DNA from: CAUZFZ01 sp963579025
GTDB taxonomy: Bacteria > Planctomycetota > Planctomycetia > Planctomycetales > Planctomycetaceae
Length of the DNA stretch: 53,924 bases
Assembly: GCA_963579025.1 (NCBI GenBank)
Contig: CAUZFZ010000053.1
Coordinates: 1 to 53,924, forward strand
Reading direction: 5' to 3'
Below the pieces are notes generated by a model. It ran no database searches, was not told the origin of the DNA, and saw nothing but the letters and a program-made list of their open reading frames with translations. Position numbers and translations under genes: made by a program. Positions 34,949 through 43,002 of this stretch are shown here, piece by piece. The stretch's first letter is position 1, and each line of letters starts with the position of its first letter.

Positions 34949-35653
34949 CTAAAACCCGACCATCAGCCAGTGCATGGCGACCACGACAACGGATGCAGCG
35001 ACTCCGACGCGAACGTTGTCATTGATCCGCGAGTCCAGCGATTCACAGATGCCGGCGACCAGCGTGGCCGTACCAGCACACACAAATGCCACTGAGAACG
35101 GGACAACCGGACGTATCTCACCCCAGTAGATCAGCGACGACCAGACGGACCCCAGCACAAGGAAGCAGAGCAGGCCGGACCAGGACTTGTCGCGGTTCCA
35201 CGGCAGACGCGGCCCCTGCAGAATCATGCCGCCCAGGGTGGCCGAGCCGTCGCCGATGGCGAGCACAGCCAATACCGTCAAACCGAGTTCTGCATGTGCA
35301 GGCATCAGCATCAAAAGCAGGAACACCGGCACTGCGTAGCCAAGGATGCAGGCCGCATTCATGGTTTCTCCGCGGCGGGCGATCTGCTGGTACTTGAGCG
35401 CTGTGCCCACGCCGATTGACCCGATTATAAGTGCCAGCCACAGGCGACAATCCCACGACAGCGGATCGTGGTGTGGGATGTACCACAGCAACAGTGGCAG
35501 GAAGCCCGGCAGGATGTGCAGAAGTCGCCGCCGCCATTCGGCCGGCGTCATCACCGGAAGCCGGCCGGGTCGCGTGGCTGCGGATGGCACGACATCATCT
35601 GACTTTGACCGGACGCCGGGATCAGCGACGGATGTGGCTGAGTTGTCATGCAT
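34949..35653 (-). CDS. CTP-dependent polyprenol/phytol-kinase-like membrane protein, 234 aa
   Basis: A membrane protein with about seven helices and the CTP-transferase/dolichol-kinase pattern: AIGDGSATLGGMI, followed by PWNRDKSWSGLLCF. In VTE5/SEC59-type phytol and dolichol kinases the corresponding GDxxA and NxxKSxxG elements bind CTP and phosphate. The start at 35653 (MHDNSATS) has GGAG 9 bases upstream; the frame continues 37 codons before it. Alternative: phosphatidate cytidylyltransferase family, which shares the motif. Substrate not readable. Confidence 0.75.
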   Translation of the reverse strand: MHDNSATSVADPGVRSKSDDVVPSAATRPGRLPVMTPAEWRRRLLHILPGFLPLLLWYIPHHDPLSWDCRLWLALIIGSIGVGTALKYQQIARRGETMNAACILGYAVPVFLLLMLMPAHAELGLTVLAVLAIGDGSATLGGMILQGPRLPWNRDKSWSGLLCFLVLGSVWSSLIYWGEIRPVVPFSVAFVCAGTATLVAGICESLDSRINDNVRVGVAASVVVVAMHWLMVGF

Positions 35654-35982
35654 GAAAGCACTCCGTCCTGGACAAGACTCCTGAAGTCCAGGCTGCCTGA
35701 AATTTGGTACCGGATGTCGGAATACGGCCTCAGGCTGCCCGGCAGACCCAAGTCTGGACTCCAACGACTCATATCGGCTGATGTAGCCGGATAATCCGGC
35801 AAATTGACAGTTCGGAGACCGGTGCTAAAGTCGTTCCACTTGCCCCTGCGGCAGGACCGGAATGTCGAGTCAGCCTCGGTCGAGGTCGCAATGACAGCCT
35901 CGGCGGCCCCGATCGACAGACCTAAGGCTCATCGCTTTCAGGAATTACGTCAACAACTTTTCAGACATCCGGTCACAGTTTC
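35654..35982. other. Divergent promoter region
   Basis: 329 bases between two divergent genes (polyprenol-kinase-like minus, citrate-synthase-like plus). Apart from the sigma-70-like site listed separately I see no gene, RNA or repeat. Confidence 0.5.
35804..35831 (+). promoter_or_regulatory. Candidate sigma-70-type promoter
   Basis: ttgaca (35804-35809), a 16-base spacer, then taaagt (35826-35831; four of six match TATAAT). It lies about 150 bases before the citrate-synthase-like start. Only a consensus match; a planctomycete may use other promoters. Confidence 0.35.
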
Positions 35983-37257
35983 ATGTCCCAGCGACATCCC
36001 GATTTCTACCTGGGCACCGAAATTGACGGCGTCCACTTGAACGCAGAACAACTCAATGTGAGGTCAATAAACCTCAACGGGTTGATCGGCCGACTCACGT
36101 ACACAGAAGCCCTGTTCCACATTCTGCAGGGTCGCGAGCCAACCGATCAGGAGCGGAAACTGTTCGATCTGGTGCTGGTGGCGTTCCACGGCGGATTCGG
36201 ACTGCTTCCACCGACCACGCTGGTCCCTCGGCTGGTTGCCGGAACCGGCGTCACAACGGCTCAGGCCATGGCGGCAGGATATCTCGCCAGTGGCCCGTAT
36301 CACGTGGGGGCCGTCGAGCAGGCGATGAAGCTCTACACGGTGATCGCAGACGAATTCCGAGCCTCGGACCGCGAGACGTCGACCGCCGGAGACCTGGAAC
36401 AATTCGCTTACGAAAATGCACAGGCCCGGCTGCAGCGTGGTGAGACAATCGGCGGATTCGGACACCCGTTGCTTCGCCGCGATCCCCGCCCGGTGCATCT
36501 TCGCCGAGCAGTGTGCGAACTGAACGCGGCAGGGCCATTCTTTGACGTGTTCGATGGAGTCAGTCGCTGTCTGCAGGAAACGAAAGGCGTGCCACCTAAC
36601 GTCGATGGCATCACGGGAGCAATTCTGCTGCATCTGGGGCTGCTACCCGAACACGGCACTGGCCTGTTCCTGCTGGCGCGATCAGCCGCAATGCTGGCTC
36701 ACATCGTTGAAGAGCAGACGGAGATGCCGTACCAGACGATGAGGCGATTCATGCTTCTTCCCGTCGTGCTTCCGCGACTATTCAACGCCGACTTCAAGAA
36801 GCTCACGCGACGCTTTAACCACCTCAGGGACTCGAAGGCGTTCACAGCCATACGCAACACGCTCAACGGCGGTGTTCGCAAAGCCCGTCGGGAAGCCGCC
36901 GAAAAAGAGCAGGCCGATCTGGCTGCCATCGAAGAACGACGCAACCAGCGGAATTCCGCGGAACTGGATTCCAGCTTTCTTACAGCACCTGCACCAGATT
37001 CGACGGTCAGCGACGACTTTGTCTCGGCGACCAGCGACGATCTCGAACATCCAGCAGATGACTCGGACCTGGCTGCGGCGCTCCTCGAAGACTGCTCGTC
37101 GCCAGAGTTGCTGGCGGGCGCCGCGTTGTTTCTGTCGAGCTGTTTGCAATCGTTGCCCAACGATGACTCGGGCTCATCCCAGACGGGTGACCTCGTCAAC
37201 GCCGCCCTCGATCTCGTACGTCAGGCCAGTGAATCGGCACACAACTCGGACGGATAG
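35983..37257 (+). CDS. Citrate synthase-like enzyme with long C-terminal tail, 424 aa
   Basis: The citrate-synthase superfamily catalytic elements are all visible: His107 in GPYHVGAVEQAM, His161 in GGFGHPLLRRDPR, and Asp208 in PPNVDGITGAILLHLG. The N-terminal about 100 residues of standard citrate synthases are shortened. Residues 300-424 form an Ala/Glu/Ser-rich tail with a coiled-coil-like REAAEKEQADLAAIEERRNQ. With this length it resembles citryl-CoA lyase or 2-methylcitrate-type relatives more than the TCA enzyme. No partner gene (acyl-CoA ligase, aconitase) is near. Reaction: probably condensation or cleavage of a CoA thioester with a keto-acid. Confidence 0.8.
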   Translation: MSQRHPDFYLGTEIDGVHLNAEQLNVRSINLNGLIGRLTYTEALFHILQGREPTDQERKLFDLVLVAFHGGFGLLPPTTLVPRLVAGTGVTTAQAMAAGYLASGPYHVGAVEQAMKLYTVIADEFRASDRETSTAGDLEQFAYENAQARLQRGETIGGFGHPLLRRDPRPVHLRRAVCELNAAGPFFDVFDGVSRCLQETKGVPPNVDGITGAILLHLGLLPEHGTGLFLLARSAAMLAHIVEEQTEMPYQTMRRFMLLPVVLPRLFNADFKKLTRRFNHLRDSKAFTAIRNTLNGGVRKARREAAEKEQADLAAIEERRNQRNSAELDSSFLTAPAPDSTVSDDFVSATSDDLEHPADDSDLAAALLEDCSSPELLAGAALFLSSCLQSLPNDDSGSSQTGDLVNAALDLVRQASESAHNSDG

Positions 37258-37451
37258 GTCCGCGTCCCCGAAACTGGGCCAGTGATCGGCAGCCTCTCTG
37301 ATCAGGCAGACTTTGCGGGTTAATTAAGCTGGAACAAAGACAACGACCGAGTTCATCCGATGAATTGAAAGGCTCGGAACAGTAACTGGGAGAGCGATCC
37401 AGCCATTCGCCCTGACCGGGATTCGCCGTCGCGCCACCGGAGCTGACAAGG

Positions 37452-39635
37452 ATGTCGCACAGAGTTTCCTGTCGTCTGCTCACAGCTGTGCTGTCTTGCA
37501 TCGTCTGCACGCTATGCGCCGCGCAGGATGAGCAGGGCTCGGAGCCAACCTTGCCCGAAGTGCAGGTCACGCCCCCGAATGCCACGCTTCCGGAAGTCAC
37601 GGTCACTGCCGCTCAACCGGCGTTTTCGGCAGCGGGAAGTCCCAGCCTCTCGCAGTTGCAGTTTGGCCAGACCAATGGACAGTTCGGTCAAAGTACGGGA
37701 GCCCTGCGAAACCGGACCTCGCTATTCGATTCTGCGACCGCCGCATCAATTACGACTCGGCAGCAACTTGTGGAGGAGCAGGCGCCGGACATGTTCCACG
37801 CGCTGCAGAACGAAGTCGGAGTCATGATGCAGCGGACAGCCGCTGGCCAGGCGTCGCCGTTTGTCCGCGGATTGACCGGGCAGCAGGTGTTGATTCTGGT
37901 CGACGGTATTCGGCTCAATAACTCATTTTTTCGACGTGGGCCAAATCAGTACTTCAACACGGTCGATCCCGGCATGATCGATCACATCGAAGTCGTTCGC
38001 GGGCAGGGTTCCGTACTGTGGGGGTCGGACGCGATTGGTGGAGTCATCAATCTCGTCACACGCGGCCCGGATACCCATTACGGGCGGAGTCACAGTGACT
38101 ACTTCAGCACGGAATTCCACGAGACATTTAATACGTCGGATTCCTCGTCCTACAGCCGCATGAACGTCGAGGGCTGGCTCGGCCAGGGTGGGATGTTTGG
38201 CGGGGGCAGCTATGCGAACGTCAATGATCTCGACACCGGCTTCGACTTCGGACGTCAGCCGGGCACGAGCTACTCGCAGTACTCCGGCGACGTCAAGTTC
38301 CGCTACCTGCTGTCCGACGAACAGATGCTGACCGTCGCTCTGCAGCACTTTGAGCAGTCGGACGTGCCGCGCAGCGACCGCTTCCCCGGTTTTCCCGGCG
38401 ACCGCAATGGCAGCAACTCGTTCGGCGGAGCCCGCTTTTTCGATCCGCAGCAGCGCGATCTGACCTATGTGCGGTATGAAGCACTGAACGTCGTCGATGG
38501 CATCGATGCTCTCACAGCGACGGCCTCGTATCACCGCCAGAGAGAAACGCAGACGCGCGGCATCCCGACGGTACGTTCGCAGGAGACCGACGTCGAATCC
38601 GTCGGAGTCAATCTGGTCGCCGTCCGGGACATCGATGACTTCGGCAAACTGTCGGGCGGTGTGGACTTGTATCACGACGACGTCGACTCGGCATTCGGTG
38701 GAACGGCCAGCGGGCCGATCGTTCCCGACGATGCGTACTACTCGCGACTGGGAGTGTTCCTGAACTGGGACGTTCCGCTTACGGAACGACTCGATGCGTC
38801 TGTCGGCGTTCGCTACGAAAACATCGAGACGGCCGGAACTCCGCTGATCGGCGGCGCACCCGTTTCCATCAACCCGAACTATCAGGACTGGGTCTCGCAG
38901 GTCGGACTTGTGTACGAGCTGAATCCGTGCCTGCACCTGGTCGGCTCCATTTCGGAAGGATTCCGGGCACCGAATCTCGACGACCTGATGGCCAACAACC
39001 CGAATGTGCTGCAGTCGGGTCAGAGCGTTCCCAGTCTGGGTCTGACTCCGGAGCGATCAATCAACTACGAGGTCGGGATCAAAGCAAATGCCGAGCGACT
39101 CAGGACCCAGGCCTTCGTGTACTGGCTCGACATCGAAGACAATATCGTGTCAATCACGGCGGCTCCGAATACGTTTGCCTCGGCGAATCAGGACTCGTCC
39201 GTGCAGGGTGTCGAACTCGACGGCGAGTACCTGCTGAACGACGGCTGGGCAGTGTACGGCAACTTCTGGTACACGTACGGACGCAACGACGTGACCGGTT
39301 CACCGCTCAGCCGCATTCCGCCGACACAGGGCATACTCGGCCTGCGCTGGCGTGCTCCAGACGCAGCAAGCTGGTTAGCGGTCTACACCTGGATGGTGCG
39401 CCGACAGGATCGTCTTGATGGCGTCCGTGACATCACTGACGAGCGAATTCCGATCGGCGGCACGCCAGGATACGCGACACTCAATGCCCGCGCCGGACAC
39501 ACGTTCGGCGACATGCAGCAGCACCGTGCCAGCCTGAGTCTGGAGAACATCACAGACAAGGCATACCTCGTCCACGGCTCCGGAGTCTTCGGCACCGGCT
39601 TCACCGCACGGCTCGGATACTCGTGGGTCTATTGA
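37452..39635 (+). CDS. TonB-dependent outer-membrane receptor, 727 aa
   Basis: A signal peptide (SCRLLTAVLSCIVCTLCAAQ) precedes LPEVQVTP and LPEVTVTA, two candidate TonB boxes. The plug is at about 95-215 (PFVRGLTGQQVLILVDGIRL, IEVVRGQGSVLWGSDAIGGV, INLVTRG). A 22-strand barrel with a C-terminal aromatic residue (YSWVY) follows, so the protein is full length. The family imports iron-siderophores, haem, cobalamin or glycans with energy from TonB. No cobalamin-riboswitch or obvious Fur box is visible in the 194 bases upstream. AAGG precedes the ATG. Confidence 0.92.
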   Translation: MSHRVSCRLLTAVLSCIVCTLCAAQDEQGSEPTLPEVQVTPPNATLPEVTVTAAQPAFSAAGSPSLSQLQFGQTNGQFGQSTGALRNRTSLFDSATAASITTRQQLVEEQAPDMFHALQNEVGVMMQRTAAGQASPFVRGLTGQQVLILVDGIRLNNSFFRRGPNQYFNTVDPGMIDHIEVVRGQGSVLWGSDAIGGVINLVTRGPDTHYGRSHSDYFSTEFHETFNTSDSSSYSRMNVEGWLGQGGMFGGGSYANVNDLDTGFDFGRQPGTSYSQYSGDVKFRYLLSDEQMLTVALQHFEQSDVPRSDRFPGFPGDRNGSNSFGGARFFDPQQRDLTYVRYEALNVVDGIDALTATASYHRQRETQTRGIPTVRSQETDVESVGVNLVAVRDIDDFGKLSGGVDLYHDDVDSAFGGTASGPIVPDDAYYSRLGVFLNWDVPLTERLDASVGVRYENIETAGTPLIGGAPVSINPNYQDWVSQVGLVYELNPCLHLVGSISEGFRAPNLDDLMANNPNVLQSGQSVPSLGLTPERSINYEVGIKANAERLRTQAFVYWLDIEDNIVSITAAPNTFASANQDSSVQGVELDGEYLLNDGWAVYGNFWYTYGRNDVTGSPLSRIPPTQGILGLRWRAPDAASWLAVYTWMVRRQDRLDGVRDITDERIPIGGTPGYATLNARAGHTFGDMQQHRASLSLENITDKAYLVHGSGVFGTGFTARLGYSWVY

Positions 39636-39638
39636 GCC

Positions 39639-39667
39639 AGCGGACTTCTGGTTTCAGAAGAGCCGCT
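39639..39667 (+). terminator. Hairpin just after the TonB-receptor stop
   Basis: agcgg-a-cttctg (39639-39650) pairs with cagaag-ag-ccgct (39655-39667) around a gttt loop, 3 bases after the stop codon. No T-run follows, so it may stabilise the mRNA 3' end rather than terminate alone. Confidence 0.5.
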
Positions 39668-39733
39668 CCAGGAGAATCATTAGTGGTCCGACCCTTGCTT
39701 TGTGTGATCGTGACCGGGGTGGAGGAGCTGTAG

Positions 39734-39838
39734 GCGGATTTCTCCGAAATCCGCTGCCTTGGACCTGGGAAGACTGAGCGGCGGTCGATGTGCCGGCAGG
39801 TTGCGATGTCGTCTGGTCCCGATTTCGGAGAAATCGGG
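39734..39838. repeat. Pair of related hairpins between convergent genes
   Basis: gcggatttctccgaaatccgc (39734-39754) and cccgatttcggagaaatcgg followed by g (39818-39838) are each self-complementary with a 3-base loop. They are also inverted copies of each other over the central atttctccgaaat. The outer base pairs differ between the two but stay paired. The pair lies between the TonB-receptor stop and the topA stop. Confidence 0.85.
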
Positions 39839-39921
39839 CTACGGCTCAGGCAGGGCTTACTTCACGGGTTTGTTTCTGGACAGGCACTGCGAAGGTGATT
39901 CCCATCCAGTCAACGGGACGG

Positions 39922-42564
39922 TCACTCCGCCTTCTTCTTCGCGGCTTTTTTCTTTGAAGCTTTCTTCTTGCCCGTTTTCTTCTTTGCACTCTTCTTCTTT
40001 TTTGCGGCTTTCTTGCGGCCGCCTCCGCCTTTCGCGGCTTTGATGGCGATCCAGTCGAGGGCTTCTTCCAAAGTCACCGTATCGACTTCTCGCTCTTTCG
40101 GGATCGTCGCGTTGATCTTGCCGTGCTTCACGTACATCCCGTAGCGGCCTTCGTAGACGCCGATCGTCTCGCCGTCTTCCGGGTGCTTGCCAAGTTCTTT
40201 CAATGGCGGAGTCGGACCGCGTGGTTTTGCGGTCTTCAGCAGCTCGACGGCTTCGTCCAGTTCGATCGTCAGGACGTCCTGTTCTTTGCCCAGCGACTTG
40301 TAGATCTTGTTGTGCAGCACATACGGCCCGAAACGTCCCATCCCGGCGTTGACCACTTTCGTCGTTTCCGGGTGGTGCCCCAGTCGGCGTGGGAGTGACA
40401 GGTACTTCAGAGCCATGTCGAGCGTGACGTCTTCGGGTTTGATCGTCTTGGGGATGCCAACTCGCTTCGGCTTGGGCGCGTCTTCATCTTTCGGGTTCTC
40501 GCCCAGTTGCAGGTAGGAGCCGAACGGGCCTTCCTTCACATAGATCGCCTGTCCTTCTTCCGGATGCATGCCCAGCGACACAGGGCCCAGCTTCTTGCGT
40601 TCGATCAGTTCCAGAGTCAGTTTGTCCGTGACGTCGGCCGGAGCGATTTCGTTCGGCAGAGACACACTGATCGTTTCTCCGTTGTCATCCTGCTGGATGT
40701 ACGGTCCGTAGCGACCGACACGTACATCCGCGGTGACTCCGTCGAGCTTCAACGTGCAGGCCTTGCGCGGATCGATCTGCTCTTCGTGCGTCTTGACCTG
40801 GTTATCAAGACCGTCTTCACCGCTATAGAAAGCGCGCAGGTACGGCAACCGTTCTGCCTTGCCCTCTGCGACTTCATCGAGCTGCTCTTCCATCTGTGCG
40901 GTAAAGCGATAATCGACCAGCTTCGTGAAGTGCTCTTCGAGCAGCCTGGTGACGGCCATTGCGGTAAAGGTCGGTACGAGCTGGCTGCCCTGCTTCTGCA
41001 CGTATCCGCGATCCTGAATCGTGCCGATAATACTTGCGTAAGTACTCGGTCGGCCGATGCCTTCGGACTCGAGCTTCCGTACCAGCGTGGCTTCCGTATA
41101 CCGCGCCGGTGGTTTGGTTTCGTGGCTCAGCGATGCCAGTTCATCCAGCTTCAGTGCGTCCGATTCGGACAACGGCGGAAGCGCGTCTTCCTTGTCATCG
41201 AGTGCGGCTTCCGGATCATCGACACCTTCGACGTAGACCCGAAAGAAGCCGGGGAATTCGACGTGCCGGCCGGTCGCACGAAATTCCGCGTCGCCGACCT
41301 GGATGGTCACGGTTTGAAACTGCAGTTTGGCGTCGGCCATCTGAGTGGCCATCGTACGTTTCCAGATCAGGTCGTACAGACGCTTCTCCTGGCCGGACAA
41401 TCCCAGTTCGTCACCGGTCTTCATGGCAGTGCCGGCGGGACGAATGGCCTCGTGAGCCTCCTGAGCACCCTTGGACTTTGTCGTGAAGTTACGAGGTTTC
41501 TCGCTGAGATACTCTTTGCCGTATCGATCCTCGACGTTCCCGCGTGCCGCGCCGATCGCTTCACCTGACAGGCTGACGCTGTCGGTACGCATGTAAGTAA
41601 TGTGACCTTCTTCATACAGGCGTTGAGCGACCTGCATGGTCTGTCGGGCCGACATGCTCAGCTTGCGGTTTGATTCCTGCTGCAGAGTACTGGTTGTGAA
41701 CGGTGGATACGGACGCCGCGTCTGCTGCCGCGATTCCACCGACGCGACGGACCAGTCAATCTGGCTGATGCGTTCGCGCAACTCCGTGGCCGCGGCTTCA
41801 TTGAGCAGCACGACATCGGCGGTGGGCTTCAGGTTGCCGGTGTTCTCATCAAAGTCCTTGCCGGACGCGACGCGCTTGCCGGCGACTGTCATCAACGCCG
41901 CTTCAAAGCTGCCGCCCTGGGGAGACGCAAGCTGCGCCTTCAAATCCCAGTAGGTTCCGCTGTGGAACTTCGACCGCTCAATCTCGCGCTGCACGAGTAC
42001 GCGCACTGCGACCGACTGCACACGCCCGGCGGACAAACCTCGGGCAACTTTTTTCCACAGCAGCGGGCTGAGCGTGTAGCCGAACAATCGATCGAGTACG
42101 CGACGAGTCTCCTGCGCCTGCACCAGGTTCTCATCCAGTTCCCGAGTGTTCTCCAGCGCGGCGAGGATTGCCGTTTTCGTGATCTCGGCGAAAACCATGC
42201 GACTGACGGGGACTTTCGGCTTGAGCAGATCGACCAGGTGCCAGCCGATACTTTCGCCTTCGCGGTCTTCATCCGTCGCGAGGATCAAAGAATCGGAATC
42301 CTTCAATGCCGCCTTCAAGTCACTGACTGTTTTCTTCTTGCCCTCAGGGATGATGTAGAGCGGTTCGAATTCACTATCGACGTTGATGGCGAGCGTCGAC
42401 CACGGCTCCTTTTTGACCGCTTTGGGCACCTCGGCGGCTTTGGCCGGCAGATCGCGGACGTGGCCCATGCTCGCAAGGACCTTGTAGTCCTTCCCCAGAA
42501 AGCCGCTGATTTTGCGGGCCTTGGCGGGAGATTCGACAATGACAAGGGCCTTGTACCTGGGCAC
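39922..42564 (-). CDS. topA: DNA topoisomerase I with Lys-rich tail
   Basis: An 880-aa type IA topoisomerase that relaxes negative supercoils. TOPRIM domain at 6-125 (VIVESPAKARKISGF and ATDEDREGESIGWHL). Catalytic Tyr324 in GHITYMRTDSVSL. The GRPSTYASIIGTIQDRGYV element follows. Four C-terminal topoisomerase repeats come next (VGRYGPYIQ, EGPFGSYLQLGE, MGRFGPYVLHN, EGRYGMYVKHG) in place of zinc ribbons. The tail is almost pure Lys/Ala/Ser (KKKKSAKKKTGKKKASKKKA), histone H1-like. GTG start, AGGAAGG 9 bases upstream. Converges with the TonB-receptor gene. Confidence 0.96.
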   Translation of the reverse strand: MPRYKALVIVESPAKARKISGFLGKDYKVLASMGHVRDLPAKAAEVPKAVKKEPWSTLAINVDSEFEPLYIIPEGKKKTVSDLKAALKDSDSLILATDEDREGESIGWHLVDLLKPKVPVSRMVFAEITKTAILAALENTRELDENLVQAQETRRVLDRLFGYTLSPLLWKKVARGLSAGRVQSVAVRVLVQREIERSKFHSGTYWDLKAQLASPQGGSFEAALMTVAGKRVASGKDFDENTGNLKPTADVVLLNEAAATELRERISQIDWSVASVESRQQTRRPYPPFTTSTLQQESNRKLSMSARQTMQVAQRLYEEGHITYMRTDSVSLSGEAIGAARGNVEDRYGKEYLSEKPRNFTTKSKGAQEAHEAIRPAGTAMKTGDELGLSGQEKRLYDLIWKRTMATQMADAKLQFQTVTIQVGDAEFRATGRHVEFPGFFRVYVEGVDDPEAALDDKEDALPPLSESDALKLDELASLSHETKPPARYTEATLVRKLESEGIGRPSTYASIIGTIQDRGYVQKQGSQLVPTFTAMAVTRLLEEHFTKLVDYRFTAQMEEQLDEVAEGKAERLPYLRAFYSGEDGLDNQVKTHEEQIDPRKACTLKLDGVTADVRVGRYGPYIQQDDNGETISVSLPNEIAPADVTDKLTLELIERKKLGPVSLGMHPEEGQAIYVKEGPFGSYLQLGENPKDEDAPKPKRVGIPKTIKPEDVTLDMALKYLSLPRRLGHHPETTKVVNAGMGRFGPYVLHNKIYKSLGKEQDVLTIELDEAVELLKTAKPRGPTPPLKELGKHPEDGETIGVYEGRYGMYVKHGKINATIPKEREVDTVTLEEALDWIAIKAAKGGGGRKKAAKKKKSAKKKTGKKKASKKKAAKKKAE

Positions 42565-43002
42565 GCGATATGTCCTTCCTGTTTAACGTTAACGGTCTAA
42601 CGCTACCGATTTTCGAGAGTTAAATAGACGCGGAAAGACTGTCTGTCGACATTGTTTCCTGTCCTCGTTGCGGGGCACAGTCGTTCGAACCCACAACAGT
42701 GAGGACCGGAAAGGCCCTACGTCCGCCACATCAAAATGTCCCGCCGGAACGACGCAAGTCCCTGTCGGAGGGCGGCCTTGTGTCGAATCGGACCCCGGCT
42801 AAAATCTCGGCCCGGTCGTTGTCTGATTGCTTCTCGGGAAGCCGGAAAACAACCGCTCAAGGCGCGTTCGATATCCGAGGCTTTCCAACTCTGTCAAGAC
42901 TCGCATTCAAATCACCATTCTGATCGGGCGTGTTTTGAACTGATTTGCCAACTGCGGCGGATGGCTGATTCATCCCTGCCTGTACCACATTTGAGACTGA
43001 TT
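42565..43002. other. Divergent intergenic region topA / chaperone
   Basis: 438 bases. It should contain both promoters. Only ttaacgttaa near 42580, a short AT-rich palindrome close to the topA start, stands out. No RNA gene or convincing small frame is seen. Confidence 0.45.

Noticed and set aside
37258..37451. Possible cobalamin riboswitch before the TonB receptor
   Set aside because: No B12-box or conserved core is visible, so the receptor cannot be assigned to cobalamin on this basis.
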